Positions 34,835 to 42,331 of a stretch of 43,441 nucleotides of DNA are shown one piece after another. Source of the DNA: Bacillota bacterium (GTDB lineage Bacteria > Bacillota > Clostridia > Tissierellales > Peptoniphilaceae); NCBI GenBank assembly GCA_023443025.1, contig JAEZWM010000011.1:1-43441 (forward strand), in the 5' to 3' direction. The notes beneath the pieces are model-generated. The model was not told where the DNA came from. It worked only from the letters and a program-made list of their open reading frames with translations, and searched no databases. The position numbers and the translations under genes are program-made. Within the stretch, counting starts at the first letter, position 1; every line of letters begins with the position of its first letter.

Positions 34835-35035
34835 CTAGTCTCTATTATATTTCTTCTTAAATCTTTCTACTCTACCGCCACGCTCAACAAATTTTTGTCT
34901 ACCTGTATAGAAAGGATGACATTCTGAGCAAATCTCAACTTTTAGAGTTTCCTTAGTGGAACCTGTTGTAAATGTATTACCACATGCGCATGTTACTGTA
35001 GCTTCATGGTATTCAGGATGAATTCCGTCTTTCAT
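34835..35035 (-). CDS. rpmE: Ribosomal protein L31 (zinc type)
   Basis: The 66-residue protein starts MKDGIHPEYHEATVTCACG and contains the zinc ligands C-x-C and, later, CSECHPFYTG. It ends ERFKKKYN. It is the cysteine-containing form, which is replaced by a zinc-free paralogue under zinc limitation in some bacteria. ATG at 35035 is 8 nt after AGAGG; the GTG three codons earlier sits inside the ribosome-binding site. Two tandem promoters precede it. Confidence 0.96.
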   Translation of the reverse strand: MKDGIHPEYHEATVTCACGNTFTTGSTKETLKVEICSECHPFYTGRQKFVERGGRVERFKKKYNRD

Positions 35036-35080
35036 TATTTTCACCTCTTTTAAAACAAAATAATTCTTACTAACTACTGA

Positions 35081-35192
35081 ATTATAACACGAGATTAAAT
35101 CTATTGCAAGATTTTTTAAAAATTTATCGTTAGATTTTTAAAATCTTTTACAATTTACATCTCATTATATAATAACTGTCTTTTTAGTACAA
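35081..35192 (-). promoter_or_regulatory. Two tandem promoters for rpmE
   Basis: Proximal: TTGCAA (35104-35109) and TATAAT (35081-35086) with a 17-nt spacer. Distal: TTGTAC (35187-35192) and TATAAT (35164-35169), also 17 nt. The leader from the distal one contains AT-rich inverted repeats around AGATTTTTAAAATCT. Beyond this the 300-bp gap to rho shows nothing else apart from the rho terminator. Confidence 0.7.
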
Positions 35193-35310
35193 TTATTAAG
35201 ACTTCCATCATTTATATTAATTACCCTACTTTAAAGAATCCATAGATACTATTACTATCTATCTATTGCCTACCTTAATTATCAGGTGTTTTTATTTATT
35301 TCTATAGTAA

Positions 35311-35333
35311 ATGCCTGACAATATGTCAGGCAT
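35311..35333. terminator. Hairpin after rho
   Basis: ATGCCTGACA and TGTCAGGCAT are a perfect 10-bp inverted repeat with a 3-nt loop, three bases after the rho stop. The T run on the minus strand is short (TTTACTAT), so it may be a weak terminator or an RNA-stabilising end. Confidence 0.7.
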
Positions 35334-35336
35334 CTT

Positions 35337-36698
35337 TTAAAAGCTTATACTATCTTTATTAACTATACTCACAAAATTCTCATTTGTTTTTGTTTTCGCA
35401 AGTGTGTTAAGTATGGTTTCAGCTATATCGTAATTTGTTGAGTTTGATAATGCTCTTCTTATCTTTCTCATAGCTTCGAGTTCTTCTGGAGTTTGAAGCA
35501 GTTCTTCTCTTCTGGTTCCTGATTTATAGATGTCTATTGCAGGGAATATCCTTACATTGGACAATTCTCTGTCTAAGTGAATCTCCATATTCCCCGTACC
35601 TTTAAACTCTTCGTAGATTACATCATCCATTCTTGAACCGGTTTCTATCAAAGCAGTCGCCAGTACAGTAAGTGATCCACTATCCTCAATTTTCCTAGCC
35701 GCTCCAAAAAATCTCTTTGGTTTATGAAGAGCCATAGGGTCAAGTCCTCCCGAAAGTGTTCTGCCTGATGCAGGTGATGTAATATTGTAAGCCCTTGTGA
35801 GCCTGGTTATACTATCAAGTAGTATCATTACATCTTTTCCGTGTTCGACAAGTCTTTTTGCTCTTTCAAGAACAATTTCTGAAACTCTGACATGATTGAT
35901 CGGAAGTTCATCAAAGGTTGAGGCAACAATCTCAACATGTTCACCTTCAACAGACCTTTCCATATCAGTGACCTCCTCAGGTCTTTCATCTATAAGAAGC
36001 ACGATTACGTACATTTCAGGATATTTTTTTACAACTGTGTTTGCAATTTGTTTTATTAGGGTCGTTTTTCCCACCTTAGGAGGAGAAACTATAAGCCCTC
36101 TTTGTCCTCTACCGATTGGAGAAATAAGGTCTATCAATCTAGTTGACAACTGATTCATTTGGTGCTCAAGTACGATTTTTTGATTTGGATAGATGGGAGT
36201 TAGGTCTTCAAATTGAGCTCTTCTTCTTGCAAAATCAGGACTATCGCCATTTACTGTTTTTACATATATAAGTGGACCGAATTTTTCAGTATCTCTTTTT
36301 TCTCTAGTATGGCCTTCTACATAATCGCCCGTCTTTAGCCTAAATCTTCTTACCTGCATTGGAGATACATATATGTCATCATCTCCTGAGTCGAAATTAT
36401 TGGATCTTAGGAAACCATAACCATCAGAATGAAGATCTAGTACTCCGGAAACGTTGATTTTTGACTTATCTACTGTTTTGCTATTATCCTCAATATCATC
36501 ATTATCATCACCGGATTCAGTTTCAGGAATAATTTCTTCAGCATCATCCTCAGTATCATTTCCGTTGGTGTATTCAATTATAGCTTCAATAAGTTCTTTC
36601 TTTCTATATTTCGATATACCGGGTACCCCAACTGCTTTAGCAATAACCTTCAAATCATCAAGAACTTTATCTTTTAAAACTTCGTAATTAATTAACAT
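35337..36698 (-). CDS. rho: Transcription termination factor Rho
   Basis: Rho is the hexameric RNA-dependent ATPase that releases RNA polymerase. The 453-residue protein has a SAP-like N-terminus, an acidic, disordered insert (about residues 47-72), an RNA-binding cold-shock-like domain with GVLDLHSDGYGFLRS, and the motor core: P-loop SPPKVGKTT (205-213), Walker B VMILLDSITRL and the Q/R-loop. It begins 7 nt after the glpX stop. Confidence 0.97.
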   Translation of the reverse strand: MLINYEVLKDKVLDDLKVIAKAVGVPGISKYRKKELIEAIIEYTNGNDTEDDAEEIIPETESGDDNDDIEDNSKTVDKSKINVSGVLDLHSDGYGFLRSNNFDSGDDDIYVSPMQVRRFRLKTGDYVEGHTREKRDTEKFGPLIYVKTVNGDSPDFARRRAQFEDLTPIYPNQKIVLEHQMNQLSTRLIDLISPIGRGQRGLIVSPPKVGKTTLIKQIANTVVKKYPEMYVIVLLIDERPEEVTDMERSVEGEHVEIVASTFDELPINHVRVSEIVLERAKRLVEHGKDVMILLDSITRLTRAYNITSPASGRTLSGGLDPMALHKPKRFFGAARKIEDSGSLTVLATALIETGSRMDDVIYEEFKGTGNMEIHLDRELSNVRIFPAIDIYKSGTRREELLQTPEELEAMRKIRRALSNSTNYDIAETILNTLAKTKTNENFVSIVNKDSISF

Positions 36699-36705
36699 CT
36701 TTTTT

Positions 36706-37707
36706 CTACAACCTAATTATTGGAATTGTGTTTTGTCTTTCTGCGTATTCCGGTTTTCTATCAACTTTATGAATTGCGTTGATAAATCTTATTGTCCCTG
36801 TCTCTGCTCTCATTACAACTGAATGCGTTTTAACTTGACCTTTTGACATTTGCATAACACCTCTTAGGAAGTCACCATCTGTAACACCGGTTGCAGCAAA
36901 CATACAGTCTTCGCCTTTTACAAGATCATCCAGTTCGAGAATTTTGTTTACATCGTCAATTCCCATCTCGTTACATCTCTTGCACTGTTCATCATTTTCA
37001 GGTACTAGTCTACCTTGGAATACTCCACCCATCGCCTTAAGTGCAGCGGCAGCAATTACCCCTTCAGGTGCTCCACCGATTCCAAGCATAATATCAACGC
37101 CTGCTTGAGGGAAACATGTTGAGATTGCAGAAGCAATGTCACCTGCACCAAATAGCTTAATCCTTGCACCGGTTTCTCTGATTCTCTGAATCAGCTCGGC
37201 ATGCCTTGGTCTATCCAATACCGATACTATAAGTTCTGTTACATCTTTATTTAATGCTTTTGCTAGTCTTCTAATATTCATTTCAACCGGTAGGTCTATG
37301 TGTACGGCATCTATTGCTTCCGGCCCTGCAGCGAGTTTATCCATGTACATGTCCGGTGCATGTAGTAGTGTTCCTCTTGGTGCTGCAGCGATTACTGCGA
37401 TAGCGTTGTTTGCTCCGTTTGCAACAAGCTCTGTTCCATCAACAGGGTCTACTGCAATGTCTACCTTGACACTTGTACCTTCAGCTCTACCTACATGCTC
37501 ACCTATATATAGCATTGGAGCTTCGTCCATTTCTCCTTCACCAATTACTACTATTCCGTCCATGTCCAAGTCTTCAAGCATGGATCTCATTCCGTCAACT
37601 GCAGCTTGATCAGCAGCTATCTTATCTCCTCTTCCCAGATGCTTTGATGCAAGTATAGCAGCAGCTTCGGTTACCCTGACTAAGTTTAGTGGTAAATTTC
37701 TATCCAT
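36706..37707 (-). CDS. glpX: Fructose-1,6-bisphosphatase, class II (GlpX type)
   Basis: GlpX dephosphorylates fructose-1,6-bisphosphate for gluconeogenesis. The protein of about 333 residues has the metal-binding motifs VIGEGEMDEAPMLYIGE and DPVDGTELVANGANNAI, and the later GIGGAPEGVIAAAALKAMGG. The ATG at 37707 is 6 nt after GGAGG; an ATG two codons earlier abuts the site and is unlikely. It sits between tal and rho as in Bacillus. Confidence 0.96.
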   Translation of the reverse strand: MDRNLPLNLVRVTEAAAILASKHLGRGDKIAADQAAVDGMRSMLEDLDMDGIVVIGEGEMDEAPMLYIGEHVGRAEGTSVKVDIAVDPVDGTELVANGANNAIAVIAAAPRGTLLHAPDMYMDKLAAGPEAIDAVHIDLPVEMNIRRLAKALNKDVTELIVSVLDRPRHAELIQRIRETGARIKLFGAGDIASAISTCFPQAGVDIMLGIGGAPEGVIAAAALKAMGGVFQGRLVPENDEQCKRCNEMGIDDVNKILELDDLVKGEDCMFAATGVTDGDFLRGVMQMSKGQVKTHSVVMRAETGTIRFINAIHKVDRKPEYAERQNTIPIIRL

Positions 37708-37763
37708 TTTCATCCTCCTATCTTATGTATCTTTTTTTCTCCTGCGTAAAAATTAAAGATAAC

Positions 37764-37805
37764 TTTCGCCTCAAAAACATAGATTGTTCATGAATTTGAG
37801 GCGAC
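37764..37805. terminator. Hairpin between tal and glpX
   Basis: TTCGCCTCAAA and TTTGAGGCGA pair over 10 bp with an approximately 19-nt loop. The trailing T run on the minus strand is poor (AAGTTATCTTT), so it may be a partial terminator of tal. Confidence 0.45.
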
Positions 37806-37823
37806 GAATTATATATTACAGAT

Positions 37824-38465
37824 TTATTTTACGCCTTCCCAATCTTTTAAGAATCTTTCTATTCCGATGTCTGTTAATGGGTGCTTAAGCATTTGTTCAA
37901 ATACTTTGTATGGGATGGTTGCAATATCTGCTCCTGTTTCCGCTATTTGAGTAACATGAAGTGGATGTCTTACCGATGCAGCAATTATCTCAGTTTCAAT
38001 TCCGTAATTAAAGAATATTACAGAAATCTGTTCAACTAAATCCATGCCGTCTGTACCAATATCGTCAACTCTTCCTAAAAACGGGCTAACATAAGTAGCT
38101 CCTGCCTTTGCAGCTAAAAGCGCTTGGTTTGTTGAGAATATAAGAGTAACATTTGTTTTAATTCCTTCAGCAGTTAGCGTACTGCATGCTTTTAGTCCTT
38201 CTTTAGTCATCGGAAGCTTGATTACGATATTCTCGTGAATTTTAGCAAGTTCTCTTGCTTCTTTAAGCATTCCTTCCGAATCTTCTGAAACAACCTCTGC
38301 TGAGATTGGTCCATCTACGATTTCTGAGATCTCTTTTATAACATCTTCAAAAACTCTTCCTTCTTTTGCTATAAGTGAAGGGTTGGTAGTAACTCCATCT
38401 AGAATCCCCCATGAAGCTACTTCTTTAATTTCATCAATATTTGCTGTATCTATAAAAAATTTCAT
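37824..38465 (-). CDS. Transaldolase-like fructose-6-phosphate aldolase
   Basis: The 213-residue protein begins MKFFIDTANIDEIKEVASWGILDGVTTN, the short TalC/Fsa subfamily signature. The Schiff-base lysine is in NIVIKLPMTKEGLKA. The later GRVDDIGTDG and AASVRHPLHVTQIAETGADIATIPY are standard. Members act as transaldolases or as fructose-6-phosphate aldolases and sequence alone does not decide. In Firmicutes the gene lies next to fba. The ATG follows AAGGAG. Confidence 0.9.
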   Translation of the reverse strand: MKFFIDTANIDEIKEVASWGILDGVTTNPSLIAKEGRVFEDVIKEISEIVDGPISAEVVSEDSEGMLKEARELAKIHENIVIKLPMTKEGLKACSTLTAEGIKTNVTLIFSTNQALLAAKAGATYVSPFLGRVDDIGTDGMDLVEQISVIFFNYGIETEIIAASVRHPLHVTQIAETGADIATIPYKVFEQMLKHPLTDIGIERFLKDWEGVK

Positions 38466-38594
38466 ATATGCTCCTTATATATTTATCAGTAGTCTGTTGA
38501 TTTTGGTAATTTAAAAGGATTGTCATTTTGATTTCTTTAATTATACCTACCTTAACTATCTAACCGAAATTAAACAACTACTTTATATTTTAAT

Positions 38595-39458
38595 TTATGC
38601 TTTGTTAATCGAACCAAAGATTTCCATTTTTTCTTTAACTACATCCTTGATTGCTGCAGTACCAGGTGCTAGTAGTTTTCTAGGATCAAAGCCTTTACCT
38701 TCTTTATCTTTTCCTTCTTCGATGTACTTTCTTGTTGCAGCTGCAAATGCTAACTGGCACTCTGTGTTTACGTTAATTTTGGATACTCCTAGTGATATTG
38801 ATTCTTTTATCATCTCAGCAGAGATTCCGGTTCCACCATGAAGGACAAGTGGCATATCGCCAATTTTTTCTTGAATATTTGCAAGTGCAGCAAAGTCTAA
38901 TCCCTTCCAGTTTTCAGGATATTGACCGTGAATATTTCCTATACCTGCTGCTAAGAAATCTATACCCAGATCGGCAATTCTCTTACACTCGTTTGGATCT
39001 GCAATTTCTCCGGCTCCAACAACTCCGTCTTCTTCTCCACCGATTGAACCAACTTCAGCTTCAACGGAAATACCTTTTGAATGTGCTAACTCTACGATTT
39101 CTTTTGTTTTTTCAACATTCTCATCTATTGGGTAATGTGATCCATCAAACATAACGGATGTAAATCCTGCTTCAATTGCTTTTTTAGTCCCTTCATAAGA
39201 ACCATGGTCTAAGTGGATAGCAACAGGAATAGTGATATTAAGCTCTTCTACCATACCTTTTACCATTCCTACAACGGTTTTAAACCCGCCCATATACTTA
39301 CCTGCACCTTCAGATACACCCAGGATTACCGGTGATTTTAACTCTTCCGCAGTTTCTAAAATTGCTTTGGTCCATTCCAGATTGTTAATGTTGAACTGCC
39401 CAACTGCATACTTTTCATCAAGTGCTTTTTTTAACATTTTTTCAGCTGATACTAACAT
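38595..39458 (-). CDS. fba: Fructose-1,6-bisphosphate aldolase, class II
   Basis: This zinc-dependent aldolase of glycolysis has about 287 residues. It starts MLVSAEKMLKKALDEKYAVGQFNINN. The zinc/active-site motifs are PVAIHLDHGS, VEAEVGSIGGEEDG, GIGNIHGQYP and VLHGGTGISAEMI, which follow the FbaA/tagatose-aldolase family. The lysine/aspartate pattern fits the FBP enzyme. A TTG precedes the ATG; ATG at 39458 is 6 nt after GGAGG. It lies between pyrG and tal as in Bacillus. Confidence 0.95.
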   Translation of the reverse strand: MLVSAEKMLKKALDEKYAVGQFNINNLEWTKAILETAEELKSPVILGVSEGAGKYMGGFKTVVGMVKGMVEELNITIPVAIHLDHGSYEGTKKAIEAGFTSVMFDGSHYPIDENVEKTKEIVELAHSKGISVEAEVGSIGGEEDGVVGAGEIADPNECKRIADLGIDFLAAGIGNIHGQYPENWKGLDFAALANIQEKIGDMPLVLHGGTGISAEMIKESISLGVSKINVNTECQLAFAAATRKYIEEGKDKEGKGFDPRKLLAPGTAAIKDVVKEKMEIFGSINKA

Positions 39459-39545
39459 CAAATACCTCCTAATATTAAATTAATTCTACTCTTGGATTTA
39501 TTAAAGTAAAAACTACTTTTTGAACGAATTTTGGATTAAACGAAT

Positions 39546-39600
39546 ATGATAGATAATTTATCCTATCATTACAATTATATCATAATTTGGATTAATACAA
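39546..39600 (-). promoter_or_regulatory. fba promoter with palindrome at the RNA start
   Basis: A -10 TATAAT (complement 39574-39579) is preceded by a poor TTGTAT (15 nt). Just downstream, ATGATAG (39546-39552) and CTATCAT (39563-39569) form 7-bp perfect inverted arms, extendable by four pairs past one bulged base. The position over the RNA start suggests an operator or a 5' hairpin. Confidence 0.5.
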
Positions 39601-39626
39601 TAGCTAGGGGTGAAACCCTAGCTATT
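39599..39626. terminator. Hairpin after pyrG
   Basis: AATAGCTAGGG and CCCTAGCTATT pair perfectly over 11 bp with a 6-nt loop, about 22 bases after the pyrG stop. No long T run follows on the minus strand. Confidence 0.75.
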
Positions 39627-39648
39627 TTAACTTTGATTTAACTTAATA

Positions 39649-41238
39649 CTATTTATCTCTATATTCTTTAGCACATTCGACAAAACTAGTTATAAGCGGA
39701 TGAGGCCTGTTAGGTCTTGAAATAAACTCCGGATGGAATTGTACACCCATAAACCATGGATGATTATTTAATTCAAATATCTCAAGGTATTTTTCATCAG
39801 GTGTCATACCTGAAGCTATTACACCTGAGTTAACTAGTTTATCAATATATTTAAGATTGAATTCGTATTTATTTCTATGTCTTTCGTATATGAGTTCGCT
39901 ACCATAGATTTCTCTAGCTTTACTTCCTTCTATTGTCTTAAGAGGAATTAGCCCTAACCTTCTATCGTCCTTGTCTCCATCTTCTCTTGGTGCATAGATG
40001 ACATCGTCGTCTCCTGAGGAGATGCTGTCGCCTTTCACTTCAATTCCTGCTTCATGCATCATCAGATCTAAAATAGCAGCATGCATTCCCATGCTGATTC
40101 CAAGGTAAGGTAAGTTGTTGTCCCTAGCATACTTGGATGCATAAATCATACCTTCAAGTCCCCTATCTCCAAAGCCCGCAGGTACAACAATGGCATGACT
40201 GTCGCTAAGCATTTCGTTATAATTATGCTGATTTATAGTTTCAGCATCTATCCAGTTAAAGTCTATGTTCACATCATTGGAAATTCCGGAATGGTTAAGA
40301 GCTTCAACCAAAGATATATAAGCATCTTTAAGGTCGATATACTTAACGACCATGGTTATTTTAATCTCATCAGTAATGTTTTTAATTCTATCAACCAGCT
40401 CAGTCCATTCAGTTAAATCTACAGGATCTGCTTTAAGATTTAAGTGGTCCACAACTAGTTCCGATAAACCTTGTTTTTCCAGCATCAGTGGAATTTCGTA
40501 GATTGAATCAGCATCGTTATTTTCTATTACTTCCTCCGGTTCTAAATCACAAAAAAGTGCAATTTTTTCCTTTGACGCTTGATCTATTTCATGTTCAGTT
40601 CTTATGATAAGTAAATCAGGCTGAATACCGACACTTCTAAGTTCTTTAACGCTGTGCTGAGTTGGTTTGGTTTTAAGTTCTTCAGATTTTGAAAGGTATG
40701 GCAGAAGAGTCACATGGATATACATGACATTTTCACGTCCGATATCTTTTTTTATCTGTCTGATCGCTTCTAAGAAAGGTAGTCCTTCGATATCTCCAAC
40801 TGTTCCACCGATTTCGGTAATTACAACGTCTACTTCTTGCTCACTTGCAACTTTTTGAACTCTGTCTTTAATTTCGTTAGTAATGTGAGGGATAACTTGA
40901 ACGGTTCTTCCTTCAAAGTATCCATCTCTTTCCTTGTTTAAAACAGATCTATAAACCATTCCTGTTGTAACATCAGAATGCTTATTTAAACTAACGTCTA
41001 CATATCTTTCATAATGTCCAATATCGAGGTCAGTTTCTGCTCCATCATCGGTCACAAAAACCTCTCCATGCTGAAGTGGACTCATGTTTCCGGGGTCAAC
41101 GTTCAAGTATGGATCAAATTTTTGAAGTAGTACTTTTAATCCTCTGTTTTTTAAAAGCCTTCCTAGTGAAGCAGCAGTGATTCCCTTGCCTAGAGACGAT
41201 ACAACACCGCCTGTAACAAAAATATATTTTGTATTCAA
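39649..41238 (-). CDS. pyrG: CTP synthase with altered glutaminase site
   Basis: CTP synthase aminates UTP to CTP using ATP. The 529-residue protein has an intact N-terminal synthetase domain (VTGGVVSSLGKGITAASLG, KFDPYLNVDPGNMSP, GGTVGDIEGLPF). In the C-terminal glutamine amidotransferase the nucleophile motif GICLGMQ of Escherichia coli reads GISMGMH, so the catalytic Cys is Ser382 and the following Gln is His. The oxyanion GG is AG (PAGFGDRG). The HPEF motif with the other two triad residues remains. It should be ammonia-dependent or impaired with glutamine. TTG start after GGAGG; promoter TTACAT-17-TATAAT at complement 41271-41299. Confidence 0.96.
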   Translation of the reverse strand: MNTKYIFVTGGVVSSLGKGITAASLGRLLKNRGLKVLLQKFDPYLNVDPGNMSPLQHGEVFVTDDGAETDLDIGHYERYVDVSLNKHSDVTTGMVYRSVLNKERDGYFEGRTVQVIPHITNEIKDRVQKVASEQEVDVVITEIGGTVGDIEGLPFLEAIRQIKKDIGRENVMYIHVTLLPYLSKSEELKTKPTQHSVKELRSVGIQPDLLIIRTEHEIDQASKEKIALFCDLEPEEVIENNDADSIYEIPLMLEKQGLSELVVDHLNLKADPVDLTEWTELVDRIKNITDEIKITMVVKYIDLKDAYISLVEALNHSGISNDVNIDFNWIDAETINQHNYNEMLSDSHAIVVPAGFGDRGLEGMIYASKYARDNNLPYLGISMGMHAAILDLMMHEAGIEVKGDSISSGDDDVIYAPREDGDKDDRRLGLIPLKTIEGSKAREIYGSELIYERHRNKYEFNLKYIDKLVNSGVIASGMTPDEKYLEIFELNNHPWFMGVQFHPEFISRPNRPHPLITSFVECAKEYRDK

Positions 41239-41335
41239 ATTAAACCTCCCAAATTAACTTCTATTCTATAATTATATCAAAATTTAACTGTTAATGTAAA
41301 GAATACGGAATATCAACAATATTTCTTAAGCCTAC

Positions 41336-42223
41336 CTACTTCTTATAATACATTTTATTTTTTATTCTTTTAAATTGATTAATTCCAATTATGATTATAA
41401 AAACCACTATATAGGGAATTATTTCAAGTAACTCCGGTTTTATACTGAATAGAGACTGATGAGATGTAAGCGTGAAGACATTTGAAATTATAAAAGCCAT
41501 AAAACTTGTTAGAATTACCGATCCACCACCCATAGCATCTATAGCCAGCCCTATAAAACCTCTACCTGCAACCATGCCTCTAGAAAACCAAGGAAGATAA
41601 CCAAGCGTAAGTGAAGCGCCGGCCATTGATGCTAAAGAAGCCGAAATTAATATTGAAATAGCCTTGTATTTGTTTATATTAAGTCCGCTAAGCATTGAAA
41701 ACTCAGTGCTTTTACCAACTGCACGTATCTGATTTCCTATAATAGTTTTATTATTGAAAATATAAATAATTACGATAACAACTAAACTCAAAATCACCGG
41801 AAAATTAAAGTATATCTCAGATTCAAAAATCATTATTGAGTACCTTTCAAAAGAAACAGGCTCAAGAGAAGTCGAAATCCCTCTATCCCCTATAAGTCCA
41901 AGTAATGTAGATGAAAGCCCAATTGCAAATAGATTATAAGCAATTCCAACAAGTATAGAATTAATCTGAAGCGTCCTATCTAAATAATAAAGTAAAATCC
42001 CTTGTAAAACTCCAACGATTAAGCATAAACAAAGTGCTAAAAATGCATTCTGTAAATAATGACTAAAAAGCACTCCAAAAAAAGCACCTAAAACCATAAT
42101 CCCCTCAATCGCAACATTAAAATACCCCGACCTTGAAGCAGCATGCGATGCAAGAGCCGCTAGAAGGATGGGTGTTTGAATTATTAGTAGCATTGAGAGT
42201 AGGTTTAGACTAAAATTCGGCAT
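41336..42223 (-). CDS. ABC transporter permease, BPD_transp_2 (nucleoside/ribose type)
   Basis: The 295-residue protein has about eight membrane helices and the motif LASHAASRSGYFNVAIEGIMVLGAF, GNQIRAVGKSTEFSMLSGLN and AGRGFIGLAIDAMGGGS, which place it with permeases such as YufQ/NupQ of nucleoside (BMP-type) ABC systems. Normally the gene ends an operon of binding protein, ATPase and a second permease. Here none is seen next to it in the window: a terminator separates it from the upstream ABC gene and pyrG follows. It may borrow partners from elsewhere. The ATG follows AAGGAG. Confidence 0.83.
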   Translation of the reverse strand: MPNFSLNLLSMLLIIQTPILLAALASHAASRSGYFNVAIEGIMVLGAFFGVLFSHYLQNAFLALCLCLIVGVLQGILLYYLDRTLQINSILVGIAYNLFAIGLSSTLLGLIGDRGISTSLEPVSFERYSIMIFESEIYFNFPVILSLVVIVIIYIFNNKTIIGNQIRAVGKSTEFSMLSGLNINKYKAISILISASLASMAGASLTLGYLPWFSRGMVAGRGFIGLAIDAMGGGSVILTSFMAFIISNVFTLTSHQSLFSIKPELLEIIPYIVVFIIIIGINQFKRIKNKMYYKK

Positions 42224-42304
42224 TTGATGCTCCTTGGATTCTTAAAATATGGATAAATTCATCTATTAATTTATCATGAGCTGAATGCTTATGCAAGGGT
42301 AAAT

Positions 42305-42331
42305 AAAAAACCGAGGAAATGCTCGGTTTTT
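42305..42331 (-). terminator. Terminator of the ABC exporter gene
   Basis: AAAAACCGAG and CTCGGTTTTT pair with a GAAATG (or CATTTC) loop and a T run follows. It separates this gene from the permease gene. Confidence 0.88.

Noticed and set aside
35311..35333. Rho hairpin as a mobile REP-like copy of the transposase ends (both contain GTCAGGCAT)
   Set aside because: Only nine bases are shared, in a window where one chance match of that length is quite likely; a hairpin after rho explains it.
37764..37805. tal-glpX hairpin as a second T-box (its stem resembles the cysK terminator stem)
   Set aside because: No GGAACCGCG core and no stem I; the shared CGCCTCAAA is coincidental and the loop is different.
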